In this document: piece by piece, positions 9,271-17,690 of the stretch
How positions within the stretch are numbered: position 1 is the stretch's first letter
How the letters are laid out: each line of letters opens with the position of its first letter
Assembly (NCBI GenBank): GCA_964431495.1
Contig: CAYSJU010000009.1
Coordinates: forward strand, 1-64,000
Source: CAYSJU01 sp964431495
GTDB lineage: Bacteria; Omnitrophota; Gorgyraeia; Tantalellales; Tantalellaceae
Direction: 5' to 3'
DNA length: 64,000 bases
Notes under the pieces: generated by a model
Told to the model about the DNA's origin: nothing
The model's input: the letters and a program-made list of their open reading frames with translations, nothing else
Database searches by the model: none
Made by a program: the position numbers and the translations under genes

Positions 9271-10623
9271 ATGAGGGAAAAGAAAAAAATGGATCACGCC
9301 GAATACGACATTATTTTTTGGGCGCATGGACATAATGAAACAGAGCGGTTTCTGCCGCTTATTGTAAGCTTGAAAGAGAGGGGCATTAAAACATTGTTGT
9401 TTTATCAGAATTATGATTTTCGGGATGGTTTATCTTGTGTCCAGCAGAAGATAGTCGGGAGGTACGGGCTCGACATCCTGGATTATTCATATTTTTTGAG
9501 AAATGATCCGTTGTTAAGATTAACCACTTTGTTCGTTAAAATGTTCAGCCGCGCCCTCAAGGTGAAATTTCTTTATGACAAATTCAGGGGGTTGCGCACC
9601 AAGCTTTTACGGCCGCGTATTACGGAAAAATTCATCAGAAAAATCATTTTAGGGTTTGGCCAGAGAATAAGTTTCTTTGATAACCTTTATTTAACCGAGT
9701 ACACGGATTATCCTTATGGCAGTTATTATATCAAGAAGATTTCGGACGAATCCGGGATAAAATGCTTAAGCATTACTCATGGCGGGTCAGTGTACATAGG
9801 AAAGGTAAAAAATTGTAAAGAAGTTTTCGTGCATTTCGATAAGATCTACGTGCCGAATAGTTATGAAAAGGAATCATTTGAAGAACAGCGCAGATATCCC
9901 GGAGCCACCGAAGTCTTACCGCTGGGAGATCCGAGGTTTGATATCAAGTGGAAGAGTTCGATCAAAGAACTGTTTTCCGAAGAAGTCAGGAAAAAAATAG
10001 AAAAAATGAGATTCAAGAACGGTCTAAAGATACTATACCTGGCCCCTAATATCGAGGCGCGTGGAAAAGGGACATCAGATGCAACAAAATACCAAAGTTT
10101 GCGCGAAATAGCGAAGATATGCAGCTCGTCAGGTAATATCTCGTTACTGATAAAACCCCATCCCAGATACAGGAACGAAGGAAAGATCAGAAAGGTAATG
10201 GCGAAAGCCGGATTGAGGGATTTCTTTATTCTTGAAGACGACCCCCTGATCAGCTATCTGGATTACGTCGATTATATTATTTCTCCGGGAACAAGCGCGT
10301 TGGGGGATATTTTGCCCGAGGGGCACAGGAAGATCATTATTCTGGACACTTTTTTCCCGCCCGCGGGCGTGGAAAATATCTTCAAGGAACATTTCACGTA
10401 TTTTGATTCTTATGAAGGAGTTGATGATTTCCTGAGGGGAAAGATCGCCGGCAACCGGGATATGGAGAATGAAACCGACAAGATCCTGCTTTTTTGCCGG
10501 AAATGGATCGCCGCCGATAAAAGGCTGGATGCTATAATTAACAATCTTACGGACGATATCTGTAATGAAGTCGTCAAAAGCCAGGATGGGAGGCATGGAC
10601 GGGAGAATGACGAAAGGGTTTAG
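9271..10623 (+). CDS. GT-B-like protein, possible CDP-alcohol or sugar transferase, function unassigned
   Basis: This 450-residue soluble protein has no membrane segment. Its second half looks like the CDP-glycerol glycerophosphotransferase / GT-B fold: LLIKPHPRYR near residue 292 and ISPGTSALGDILPEGH near residue 335. The first half has FWAHGHNETERFLPLI, typical of the acceptor domain of such proteins. It shares these two landmarks with the protein at 5078 but is otherwise distinct. The ATG at 9289 is an alternative start with a better GAGGG spacing. Donor and acceptor are unknown. Confidence 0.6.
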   Translation: MREKKKMDHAEYDIIFWAHGHNETERFLPLIVSLKERGIKTLLFYQNYDFRDGLSCVQQKIVGRYGLDILDYSYFLRNDPLLRLTTLFVKMFSRALKVKFLYDKFRGLRTKLLRPRITEKFIRKIILGFGQRISFFDNLYLTEYTDYPYGSYYIKKISDESGIKCLSITHGGSVYIGKVKNCKEVFVHFDKIYVPNSYEKESFEEQRRYPGATEVLPLGDPRFDIKWKSSIKELFSEEVRKKIEKMRFKNGLKILYLAPNIEARGKGTSDATKYQSLREIAKICSSSGNISLLIKPHPRYRNEGKIRKVMAKAGLRDFFILEDDPLISYLDYVDYIISPGTSALGDILPEGHRKIIILDTFFPPAGVENIFKEHFTYFDSYEGVDDFLRGKIAGNRDMENETDKILLFCRKWIAADKRLDAIINNLTDDICNEVVKSQDGRHGRENDERV

Positions 10624-12121
10624 AGTATTGCTTGTTTATCCTTCACTCTTCATGCAAACGGGTCTGCCCCTGGGGATCTCGTCCCTGGCAGCGGCGCTTA
10701 AGGAGAAGGGCATAGAGGTAAAGGTGTTTGATACCGTTTTTTACCAGCTTCCCGGTGATGTTGATGAAAATGTCGAACGGGCTACCGTGCATAGATCGTT
10801 CAAACTTTTCGATTATAGATCCCTGGGCGTGGTCAAGAACGATTCAGACATGTTCGACGATTTCACAAAGACCCTGGCTGAATATGAGCCAGATCTTATA
10901 GGTTTGAGCTCGATGGAGTGCATTTTTGAGCGCGGGCTCAAATTGACAAGACTCGCGAAAGAACTGATGGATGTGCCGGTGATCGCGGGCGGTATTTTTG
11001 CTTCATTGGCGCCCGAGGTGGTAATAGAAGAAGGTTCGATAGATATGGTCTGTATAGGAGAAGGCGAAGATGCGCTTGTTGAATTGTGTGAATGTCTGCG
11101 GGATGGCAACGATCATTCGGGAATTAAAAGCTTATGGGTCAAGAAGAACGGCAAAGTCATGAAAAATGCGCTCGCTCGGCTAAGATCTCTCGATGAGGTG
11201 GTTAAGCCGGACTTTTCAGTCTTTGACCCCAGGATGTTTTACAAGCCGATGCAGGGAAACCTGTTTAAGACCATACCGATCGAGATCACAAGGGGTTGTC
11301 CATACAGATGCACATATTGCGCGGCCCCGTCACTTAACAGACTGTACAAAAACAGCGGGAAGGACGGTTATTTCCGGGAAAAATCCATGTCCAATCTTTT
11401 TTCGGAAATAAAAGAGAGTATCGAAAAATATTCGCCCGAGTTCTTCTATTTCGCGAGTGAAACATTTTTGGCCATAAACAATGACACGTTCAATGAATTT
11501 ATAGAACGCTATAAAGAGATAAAGGTCCCATTTTGGATACAGACACGCGTTGAGACCGTCACTTACGAGAGGATACGAAAGCTCCAGGATGTAGGGCTTT
11601 TCTGGTTGACCATTGGAGTGGAACATGGCAACGAGGGATACAGAAATAAATATTTGAAACGATATACAAAAAATGAAAAGACAATAGAGGTGGTTAAAAT
11701 ACTTGATAAGTGCGATCAGGGAGCTTCTCTGAACAATATCATAGGCCTCCCTTTTGAAACACGCGAGCTTATTTATGAGACGATCATGTTCAATCGAGAA
11801 CTATTCAAGATCAACGATCGCCTGAAAAGCAATGTATCCATATTTACCCCTTATAAAGGATGCGAATTATATGATCTGTGTGTTTCCAATAAATTGCTGG
11901 ATCCCGTGCCTTATACGAATCATACAAATATAATCGGGGATCTGCCCCTTAAATCCGATCTGTTGACCCCGGAAGAGATCAACGGCCTTTTCAGGACTTT
12001 TAATCTGTACGTATATCTGCCTGACGAATATCTTGATCGGATCCGATCAGCTGAAAGTTTTACGCCGGAAGGGAACAAAGAGTTTGAGTCTCTGAACGAG
12101 AAGGTCGGGGAGTATCTCTAA
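10607..12121 (+). CDS. B12-binding-domain radical SAM protein (first of three)
   Basis: This protein has about 504 residues. The N-terminal Rossmann-like cobalamin-binding domain runs to about residue 150 (LLVYPSLFMQTGLPLGIS, then DLIGLSSME). The radical SAM core has Cys231-x3-Cys235-x2-Cys238 (CPYRCTYC) for the 4Fe-4S cluster. The domain lacks the DxHxxG of methionine synthase, as usual for this class. The frame opens at 10565, but ATG 10607 puts the protein start right before the first beta strand; ATG 10595 is also possible. Such enzymes carry out methylations at unreactive carbons, ring contractions and other radical steps. It heads the compact cassette that runs to 21539. Confidence 0.85.
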   Translation: MTKGFRVLLVYPSLFMQTGLPLGISSLAAALKEKGIEVKVFDTVFYQLPGDVDENVERATVHRSFKLFDYRSLGVVKNDSDMFDDFTKTLAEYEPDLIGLSSMECIFERGLKLTRLAKELMDVPVIAGGIFASLAPEVVIEEGSIDMVCIGEGEDALVELCECLRDGNDHSGIKSLWVKKNGKVMKNALARLRSLDEVVKPDFSVFDPRMFYKPMQGNLFKTIPIEITRGCPYRCTYCAAPSLNRLYKNSGKDGYFREKSMSNLFSEIKESIEKYSPEFFYFASETFLAINNDTFNEFIERYKEIKVPFWIQTRVETVTYERIRKLQDVGLFWLTIGVEHGNEGYRNKYLKRYTKNEKTIEVVKILDKCDQGASLNNIIGLPFETRELIYETIMFNRELFKINDRLKSNVSIFTPYKGCELYDLCVSNKLLDPVPYTNHTNIIGDLPLKSDLLTPEEINGLFRTFNLYVYLPDEYLDRIRSAESFTPEGNKEFESLNEKVGEYL

Positions 12122-12139
12122 TGAAGACGGAGGTTTACG

Positions 12140-12904
12140 ATGATCTGTAGCTTAGTATTGGGGAGAAAAGGAAGTGTAGGTTTTCCGGGGAAGAATCTTT
12201 TCCCGGTATTAGGCAGGCCCCTGGCATATTATCCCATAGTGGCTGCCAGAGAAGCAGAAACGGTTGATGAGGTCTATCTTTCCACGGATTCGGGAGAGCT
12301 TATGGCACTGGCTGAAAAAGAGGGAGTAAACGTAATAAAACGGCCGGTGAAACTCTGCACGGACCAGGCAACCGGGCTTGATGCCTTTGTACATGGTTAT
12401 AATGTGATAAAGGAACTGCACAAGGACGGTGAAATAGAGTTCATGCTTTTAATGTTTTGTAACGCTCCTACAGTAATACCCGCGGCCATTAATGAAGGAA
12501 TAAAGGTGCTGAGAGCGAATCCCGATTACGATTCGGCTGTTACTGTCTCTAAATATAACATGTGGAGTCCTTTAAGGGCGCGGCGGATAGAAGAAAACGG
12601 GTTATTGCGGCCATTTGTCCCGTTTGAGACCTTCGGTGATCCAAAGAAGATGAACTGTAACCGTGATTCTCAGGGGGATGTGTGGTTCGCTGACGTGGCT
12701 TTGTCCATAGTAAGACCGCGATGCCTTGAAAATATCGAAAACGGCCTACTGCCGCAGAAGTGGATGGGGCAGAAGATCCATCCTCTTAAACAATGGGGAG
12801 GATGCGACGTGGATTATGAGTGGCAGGTGCCGCTTGTGGAATATTGGCTTAGAAAACACGGCTTCACGGAAGATACTACCCCTTATACGGAGGGATCATT
12901 GTGA
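12140..12904 (+). CDS. CMP-sugar-synthetase-like cytidylyltransferase (second, divergent)
   Basis: This 254-residue protein is of the acylneuraminate cytidylyltransferase family. The nucleotide loop reads GRKGSVGFPGKN (residues 8-19) instead of the usual ARGGSKGIPxKN. YLSTDSGELMALA and LMLMFCNAPTV follow at the expected places. It is clearly different from the NeuA at 4350. The loop keeps the Gly and Lys residues but loses the tandem GG. It therefore probably activates a different acid or phosphorylated compound with CTP. A GGAGG lies 6 bases before the ATG. Its stop overlaps the GTG of the next gene. Confidence 0.8.
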   Translation: MICSLVLGRKGSVGFPGKNLFPVLGRPLAYYPIVAAREAETVDEVYLSTDSGELMALAEKEGVNVIKRPVKLCTDQATGLDAFVHGYNVIKELHKDGEIEFMLLMFCNAPTVIPAAINEGIKVLRANPDYDSAVTVSKYNMWSPLRARRIEENGLLRPFVPFETFGDPKKMNCNRDSQGDVWFADVALSIVRPRCLENIENGLLPQKWMGQKIHPLKQWGGCDVDYEWQVPLVEYWLRKHGFTEDTTPYTEGSL

Positions 12905-13884
12905 CGGAAGTAAAGCCGGACGCAAATTTTCATTCATTAGGAGGAGTTTCCGTTCATGACGGGAGGTCGGAAGAGTACGGGGAGTATAGAAGATGCTGGT
13001 CGGAATACCCGTCAAATTTCATTTTAAGAGATTTCCCGATGCACCTGGACATTGAAATAACGAACCATTGTAATTTAAAGTGCACTTTTTGCGATAGACA
13101 GCCGTTTTTGGATAAAAATAAAACAGGGAACATGGATCTGTCATTATATAAAAAGATAATCGACGAAGGCGCGGAACATCGGTTGTGGGGGGTGAAGCTC
13201 AGTTATAGAGGGGAGCCTTTGCTCAATAAAAACATTATGGAGATGATCTTATATGCTAAACGTAAAGGTATCATGGATGTATATTTTAATACCAATGGGA
13301 TGTTGCTAAGCGAGGAAATGAGCAGAGAGATCATTGATGCCGGCTTGGACAGGATCTCTATATCAGTGGAAGGGACGGATCCGGATCTATACGAAAAAAT
13401 GAGGATCAATGCGAAATTTGACACTGTTCTTAAAAATGTCAATAGGTTGATGGAGTTAAGAGAAAAGATGAAAATCGGCCATCCAAAGATCAGGGTGCAG
13501 TCCGTGAATTACTCCGGTTTTGATATTGAAGATTACAGACACTTTTGGCTGGACTACTGTGACGAAGTGGCAATGCTGGATTTTACCGATATGTCAACGC
13601 GTGACAGCGGACTGATCCGCGACTGGGCTTGTCCGCAATTGTGGCAGCGTATGACGATTGAATGGGACGGCACGGTTTTCCCCTGCAATAACGATGACCT
13701 GCGGCTTATTTCCCCGGGAAACGTAAATAACAGAACTGTTCATGAGTGCTGGCATGATGGCATGGTAAGTAATGTCCGCGTTTTGCATCAAAATGGCCGT
13801 TCTCACGAGATCAAGGATTGCGATGGTTGTCCCTGGAGGACGGCTCAAATCAAGAAAAAGGAGATATCGGGTGAAGAACTTTGA
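12901..13884 (+). CDS. Radical SAM protein with SPASM-type C-terminus
   Basis: This 327-residue protein begins with GTG behind GGAGG. The radical SAM motif is Cys57-x3-Cys61-x2-Cys64 (CNLKCTFC). The C-terminal part has the SPASM/twitch pattern WACPQLW, TVFPCNNDD and a final CDGCPW, giving cysteines for an auxiliary Fe-S cluster. Relatives modify sugars, peptides or amino acids by dehydrogenation or epimerisation. No precursor peptide gene is visible nearby, so a sugar or small-molecule substrate is more likely than a RiPP. It overlaps its neighbours on both sides. Confidence 0.82.
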   Translation: MTEVKPDANFHSLGGVSVHDGRSEEYGEYRRCWSEYPSNFILRDFPMHLDIEITNHCNLKCTFCDRQPFLDKNKTGNMDLSLYKKIIDEGAEHRLWGVKLSYRGEPLLNKNIMEMILYAKRKGIMDVYFNTNGMLLSEEMSREIIDAGLDRISISVEGTDPDLYEKMRINAKFDTVLKNVNRLMELREKMKIGHPKIRVQSVNYSGFDIEDYRHFWLDYCDEVAMLDFTDMSTRDSGLIRDWACPQLWQRMTIEWDGTVFPCNNDDLRLISPGNVNNRTVHECWHDGMVSNVRVLHQNGRSHEIKDCDGCPWRTAQIKKKEISGEEL

Positions 13885-14872
13885 TCTGATGCGTCCGGAA
13901 AAGGCATATAAAGAGGTTCTTAAACAAAGGGAACTTGACGGGAAAGCATTTTTTGAGAAATATAACAGCCATTTTGCCGATGTTCTTTGTCCGGCCTGCG
14001 GCAGTAAAGGCGCGGATATTTTTGAGAAATACGGGTTCAAGCACGACCTTTGCGAGAATTGTAAAACACTGTTCTGTTCCCCCAGACCTCCGGAGGAGTT
14101 GCTGGCGGTGTATTATAATAGTTATGAAGCGCCTAAAATGTGGACGTCTCTTTTGATCAGAGCTGATGTTGAGAGGAAGATCCTGCAGTATGAACCGCGT
14201 GTAAGAAAAATAGTTTCGGCCGTTAAAGCCCGCGGCGGGGAGAATGGCGGTATAGCCCTGGATCTAGGCGCCGGGTCCGGAGCCTTTTCCCTTTGTCTTA
14301 AAAATACGGGATTTTTCAAGGATGTGATCGCGCTGGATTTTTCAGAATCCTGTGTTCGGGCCTGCATGGACCGGGGTCTGAATTCATTGCTGGGCGGGAT
14401 AGAGAAAATAAGCGGCAATTCGGTGGATCTAATATGCATGAATGATCTTATCGAACACGTATTTGATCCGTTCTCTTTGTTGAAAGAATGTTTCAGGGTT
14501 TTGTGCGATGATGGATTCATCTCCGTTGCGACACCTAATGGAGAGGGCTTTGATTTTAAGATCCTCAAGAATAGAACGGGGAATATCACCCCGCCGGAAC
14601 ATCTTAATTATTTCAACCCGTATTCTTTAGAGCTTATCTTGACAAATGCCGGATTCCGCACGGTCTTTCTTGAGACTCCCGGTAAATTGGACGTAGAGAT
14701 CATCTTGAAAGAGAAGATCTCCGGATTTCCGTTAAAAGAGAACAATGAATACATGGACCATATATTGGAGCAGGACGAAGGGGTTTTAGATAATTTCCAG
14801 AAGTTTCTTTCGGAAAATAAATTATCAAGCCATATGCTTGCTTTGGCCCAGAAGAGCGGAGGCCGGTTATGA
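13871..14872 (+). CDS. Zinc-ribbon class I SAM methyltransferase
   Basis: This protein has about 333 residues. An ATG at 13772 in the same frame would overlap the upstream gene by 113 bases. The GTG at 13871 sits behind AAGGAG with 7 bases spacing, so I chose it. Residues 38-68 hold a four-cysteine ribbon (CPACGS, then CENCKTLFCS). The SAM motif is ALDLGAGSGAFSLCL near residue 133, followed by MNDLIEHV and FISVATPNG. This arrangement resembles C-methyltransferase-like enzymes of sugar pathways. A small-molecule or sugar substrate from this cassette is likely; the exact target is unknown. Confidence 0.82.
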   Translation: MKNFDLMRPEKAYKEVLKQRELDGKAFFEKYNSHFADVLCPACGSKGADIFEKYGFKHDLCENCKTLFCSPRPPEELLAVYYNSYEAPKMWTSLLIRADVERKILQYEPRVRKIVSAVKARGGENGGIALDLGAGSGAFSLCLKNTGFFKDVIALDFSESCVRACMDRGLNSLLGGIEKISGNSVDLICMNDLIEHVFDPFSLLKECFRVLCDDGFISVATPNGEGFDFKILKNRTGNITPPEHLNYFNPYSLELILTNAGFRTVFLETPGKLDVEIILKEKISGFPLKENNEYMDHILEQDEGVLDNFQKFLSENKLSSHMLALAQKSGGRL

Positions 14873-15963
14873 TGGAACCCAAAAAAAATATCAAGAAATT
14901 GTTCAGGACACAGCCGTTTTCCGCGGACCGGATCGGAAAAATAAGGCTGGACAGGAACGAATGCACTGTTCCTTTTCCGGAAAAGCATTTTAAAAAGATA
15001 TGGAGTGAAATGGACCCGGAGGAGATCGTTGCATATCCGGAACTCGAACCGTTTTATGAAAAACTTTCCGGGTGGTTAAAGGTGGACAGGGACCAGGTAC
15101 TTGTTGTCAGCGGGTCAGATACCGGGATAAGAACGGTTTATGAAGTTTATATCGGTGAAGGCGATGAAGTGGTCATGCTTTCTCCCACATACGCGATGTA
15201 TCCCGTATATTGCGAGATGTTCGGCGGCACAAAAAGAGAAGTAAAGTATGATGAGGATTTTACGTTATCCGTAGAAAAAATACTTGATGCTATAAACGAT
15301 AAGACAAGATTAGTGGCTATCGCGAACCCGAATAATACCGGCACTTCTTTCACGGAATCAGAGATCGTCCGGGTGATTGAGGCCGCTGAAGACGCGGGGG
15401 CTTTAGTGCTAATTGATGAAGCATACTACCATTTTTACGAAAGCACAATGCTGTCTCATATCGGCAGATTTGAGAATCTGGTCGTTGTAAGAACTTTTTC
15501 CAAAGCGTTTGGAATAGCGTCTTTGAGGGTAGGGTATATGGTCAGCAATAAGGACATCATTTCCGATTTAAATAAAGTTAAACTCACTCATGAGATAACA
15601 GGCGTCTCGGCGAAGTTTGGTGAATATCTCCTGGAACATTTGGAGATCATGGAAGAATACGTCAGTGATGTCAGGCTAGGGATAGAATATCTGGCAAAAG
15701 AATTCGGACAAATGGGGATCTTCACCCCGAAAACCTGCACCAACTTCATATTCGCGAAACTGCCGGAAGGCGTGGACGGTGAACGCGTAGTAAAACTATT
15801 ACAAGAAAAAAAATTCTATATAAACGGCCCTTTTCAGGACGCGCCCATGAAAGGATGCATAAGGGTCACGGCGGGGCCGGTAGAACAGATGAGGGGATTC
15901 CTTTCCGTTTTTAAAGAGGTTTACGCGGGGGTGCGGGAGCGAAAGGTAACGGAGAAACGATGA
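14869..15963 (+). CDS. HisC-like PLP-dependent aminotransferase or decarboxylase
   Basis: This 364-residue fold-type I enzyme is close in layout to histidinol-phosphate aminotransferase. It has LDRNECTVPFP near the start, SGSDTGIRTVYEVY for the PLP phosphate loop, NPNNTGT, LIDEAYYHF, and the PLP lysine Lys212 in RTFSKAFGIASLRVGY. It overlaps the methyltransferase by 4 bases. Other histidine genes are absent, so a histidine role is unlikely. HisC-like enzymes in Campylobacter capsule loci (Cj1436, Cj1437) act as serine-phosphate decarboxylase or serinol-phosphate aminotransferase, so a phosphorylated small substrate is plausible. Confidence 0.82.
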   Translation: MMEPKKNIKKLFRTQPFSADRIGKIRLDRNECTVPFPEKHFKKIWSEMDPEEIVAYPELEPFYEKLSGWLKVDRDQVLVVSGSDTGIRTVYEVYIGEGDEVVMLSPTYAMYPVYCEMFGGTKREVKYDEDFTLSVEKILDAINDKTRLVAIANPNNTGTSFTESEIVRVIEAAEDAGALVLIDEAYYHFYESTMLSHIGRFENLVVVRTFSKAFGIASLRVGYMVSNKDIISDLNKVKLTHEITGVSAKFGEYLLEHLEIMEEYVSDVRLGIEYLAKEFGQMGIFTPKTCTNFIFAKLPEGVDGERVVKLLQEKKFYINGPFQDAPMKGCIRVTAGPVEQMRGFLSVFKEVYAGVRERKVTEKR

Positions 15964-16715
15964 ACAGAAACATTAAATATAAGTCAAAGGAACTGCTGGA
16001 GATCTATAAGCACGACAGACAGAAGTGGGATGAATTCTATCCGTCGGAGCGATGGGTGTTTGAGAAAATAGGAGGGAATAACAGGGTTCTGGGAGATGTC
16101 CTGGACGTAGGGTGCGCCTGTGGAGGGCTGGGGATCGCGCTAACTCAAGAGTTCATACTGAATTCATATACAGGGGTTGATATTAATGAAGATGCTGTTA
16201 TCTGGGCGCGTAAGGAACGGAAGTTACCCGTATCGGCAACGTTCATAGCGCGGGATATCATTGAATTGCATCCATGTGAACAATATGATACGGTTGTTTC
16301 TTTAAGTTGCGCCGACTGGAACGTGGAGACCGGCAGGATGATAGATGCCTGCTGGAAAAGGGTAAGGAGCGGCGGGTATTTCGTGCTCTCGTTGAGGCTT
16401 TCTCCCGTGAAAGGGATAAATAACACAAAAATGAGTTATCAGCGTATCAGTATACCGGGGAGCGAAAAGGGGTCAGAGGTCGCCAACTATGTGGTTTTTG
16501 GTTTCAAGGAAGCCATGGAAATGATGGGGAAATTATCTCCATTACCGGATTCAGTGGGGGCCTATGGATACTGGGGAAGGCCTTCCCCCTCAGCCTTTAC
16601 GCCTTTTGAAAGACTTGTTTTCGCGGTTTTTTACATCAAGAAGGGATCGAATGATCCGGATAGCGCCAAAGAAATGAAAACCGAGTTCAATTTCCCGCTG
16701 GATATTTTTCTATAA
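15960..16715 (+). CDS. Class I SAM methyltransferase
   Basis: This 251-residue protein has a SAM-binding loop DVLDVGCACGGLGIALTQEF near residue 47 and an acidic residue in YTGVDINEDAVIWA, followed by YDTVVSLSCADWNVE. The C-terminal third (residues 160-250) is an accessory region with no family match I recognise. It starts in an ATGA overlap with the PLP enzyme behind GGAG, so the two are probably co-translated. The substrate is presumably an intermediate of this cassette. Confidence 0.78.
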   Translation: MNRNIKYKSKELLEIYKHDRQKWDEFYPSERWVFEKIGGNNRVLGDVLDVGCACGGLGIALTQEFILNSYTGVDINEDAVIWARKERKLPVSATFIARDIIELHPCEQYDTVVSLSCADWNVETGRMIDACWKRVRSGGYFVLSLRLSPVKGINNTKMSYQRISIPGSEKGSEVANYVVFGFKEAMEMMGKLSPLPDSVGAYGYWGRPSPSAFTPFERLVFAVFYIKKGSNDPDSAKEMKTEFNFPLDIFL

Positions 16716-16738
16716 CGATAAATAGGGAGAGTAATCTT

Positions 16739-17665
16739 ATGAAGATATTGGTCACAACAAGTTCGTTTGCTCGTCATGACCCGGCGCCTCTGGATCTATT
16801 GACGCGGAAGGGATACGAGGTGGTTTTAAATCCGTTTCACAGGACGTTGACGAAAGAAGAGGCCATGAGGATCTACGGGGATGATATAGACGGCGTCATC
16901 GCCGGGACCGAGATCATCGATAAGGATGTTTTGTCAAATGCCGGACGGCTGAAAGTTGTTTCTCGTTGCGGCACGGGGATGGATAATGTAGATGTCGATT
17001 TTGCTGAAGCTAATGGCATAAAAGTCTTCAATACCGCTGATGCGCCAACCGACGCGGTGGCGGAATTAGCCGTAGGGTTAATGTTGTCTTTATTACGGGG
17101 CATTCCGGCGGCAGACCGTCGGGTTCGCAATGGGATCTGGAAGAAGAATATGGGGAGTCTCCTGTGTGAAAAAACAGTTGGCATAGTGGGTTTGGGACGT
17201 ATCGGAAAAAAGACGGCCTTGTTACTTAAAAACTTAGGCGCCCGGATAGTTTATTACGATCCCGGGGCGGGCAGCAAAAGCGCCGAAGGTTTTGTGGAAT
17301 CGAGTATGGAAGGGCTTCTGAAAGAGGCGGATATCGTAAGTTTACACATGTCTTACTCAAAAGAGAATCGAAATCTCTTTGACGTAAAAGAGTTTTCTTT
17401 GATGAAAAAAACCGCCTTTCTCGTAAATGTTTCGCGCGGCGGCATAGTCAATGAGCAGGCTCTTTGCAGGGCTTTAAAGGAAGAAAGAATAGCCGGCGCC
17501 GCTTTTGATGTTTTCGGGAAGGAGCCATACGAAGGGCCGTTGAGGGAACTGGACAATGTTATTCTAACCCCGCATATTGGCTCGTACGCTAAAGAGGCAA
17601 GGATAAAAATGGAGACGAAGGCATCAGAGAATGTACTGAAAGGATTGACGAAAAAAACAGAGTGA
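16739..17665 (+). CDS. D-2-hydroxyacid dehydrogenase family (3-phosphoglycerate dehydrogenase-like)
   Basis: This 308-residue NAD-dependent dehydrogenase shows the family landmarks in order: VVSRCGTGMDNVDVDFA near residue 75, the NAD fold VGIVGLGRIGKKTALLL near 146, the catalytic-arginine segment NVSRGGIVNE near 231, and the catalytic-histidine segment ILTPHIGSYAKEAR near 275. It lacks the C-terminal ACT regulatory domain of long SerA proteins. In this setting it could oxidise a phosphoglycerate-like acid to the keto acid that the HisC-like enzyme then aminates. That pairing is inference. Confidence 0.85.
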   Translation: MKILVTTSSFARHDPAPLDLLTRKGYEVVLNPFHRTLTKEEAMRIYGDDIDGVIAGTEIIDKDVLSNAGRLKVVSRCGTGMDNVDVDFAEANGIKVFNTADAPTDAVAELAVGLMLSLLRGIPAADRRVRNGIWKKNMGSLLCEKTVGIVGLGRIGKKTALLLKNLGARIVYYDPGAGSKSAEGFVESSMEGLLKEADIVSLHMSYSKENRNLFDVKEFSLMKKTAFLVNVSRGGIVNEQALCRALKEERIAGAAFDVFGKEPYEGPLRELDNVILTPHIGSYAKEARIKMETKASENVLKGLTKKTE

Positions 17666-17690
17666 TATTTTTTCCAGGAGGTGTTGTTGA

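Noticed and set aside
13772..13870. N-terminal extension of the zinc-ribbon methyltransferase from ATG 13772
   Set aside because: It overlaps the SPASM gene and has no ribosome site, while GTG 13871 has AAGGAG at good spacing.
12901..13884. SPASM radical SAM gene as a RiPP-maturation enzyme
   Set aside because: No small precursor gene, peptidase or peptide exporter is visible within several kilobases.
14869..15963. HisC-like gene as part of histidine biosynthesis
   Set aside because: No other his gene is present, and the overlaps tie it to methyltransferases and the cassette.
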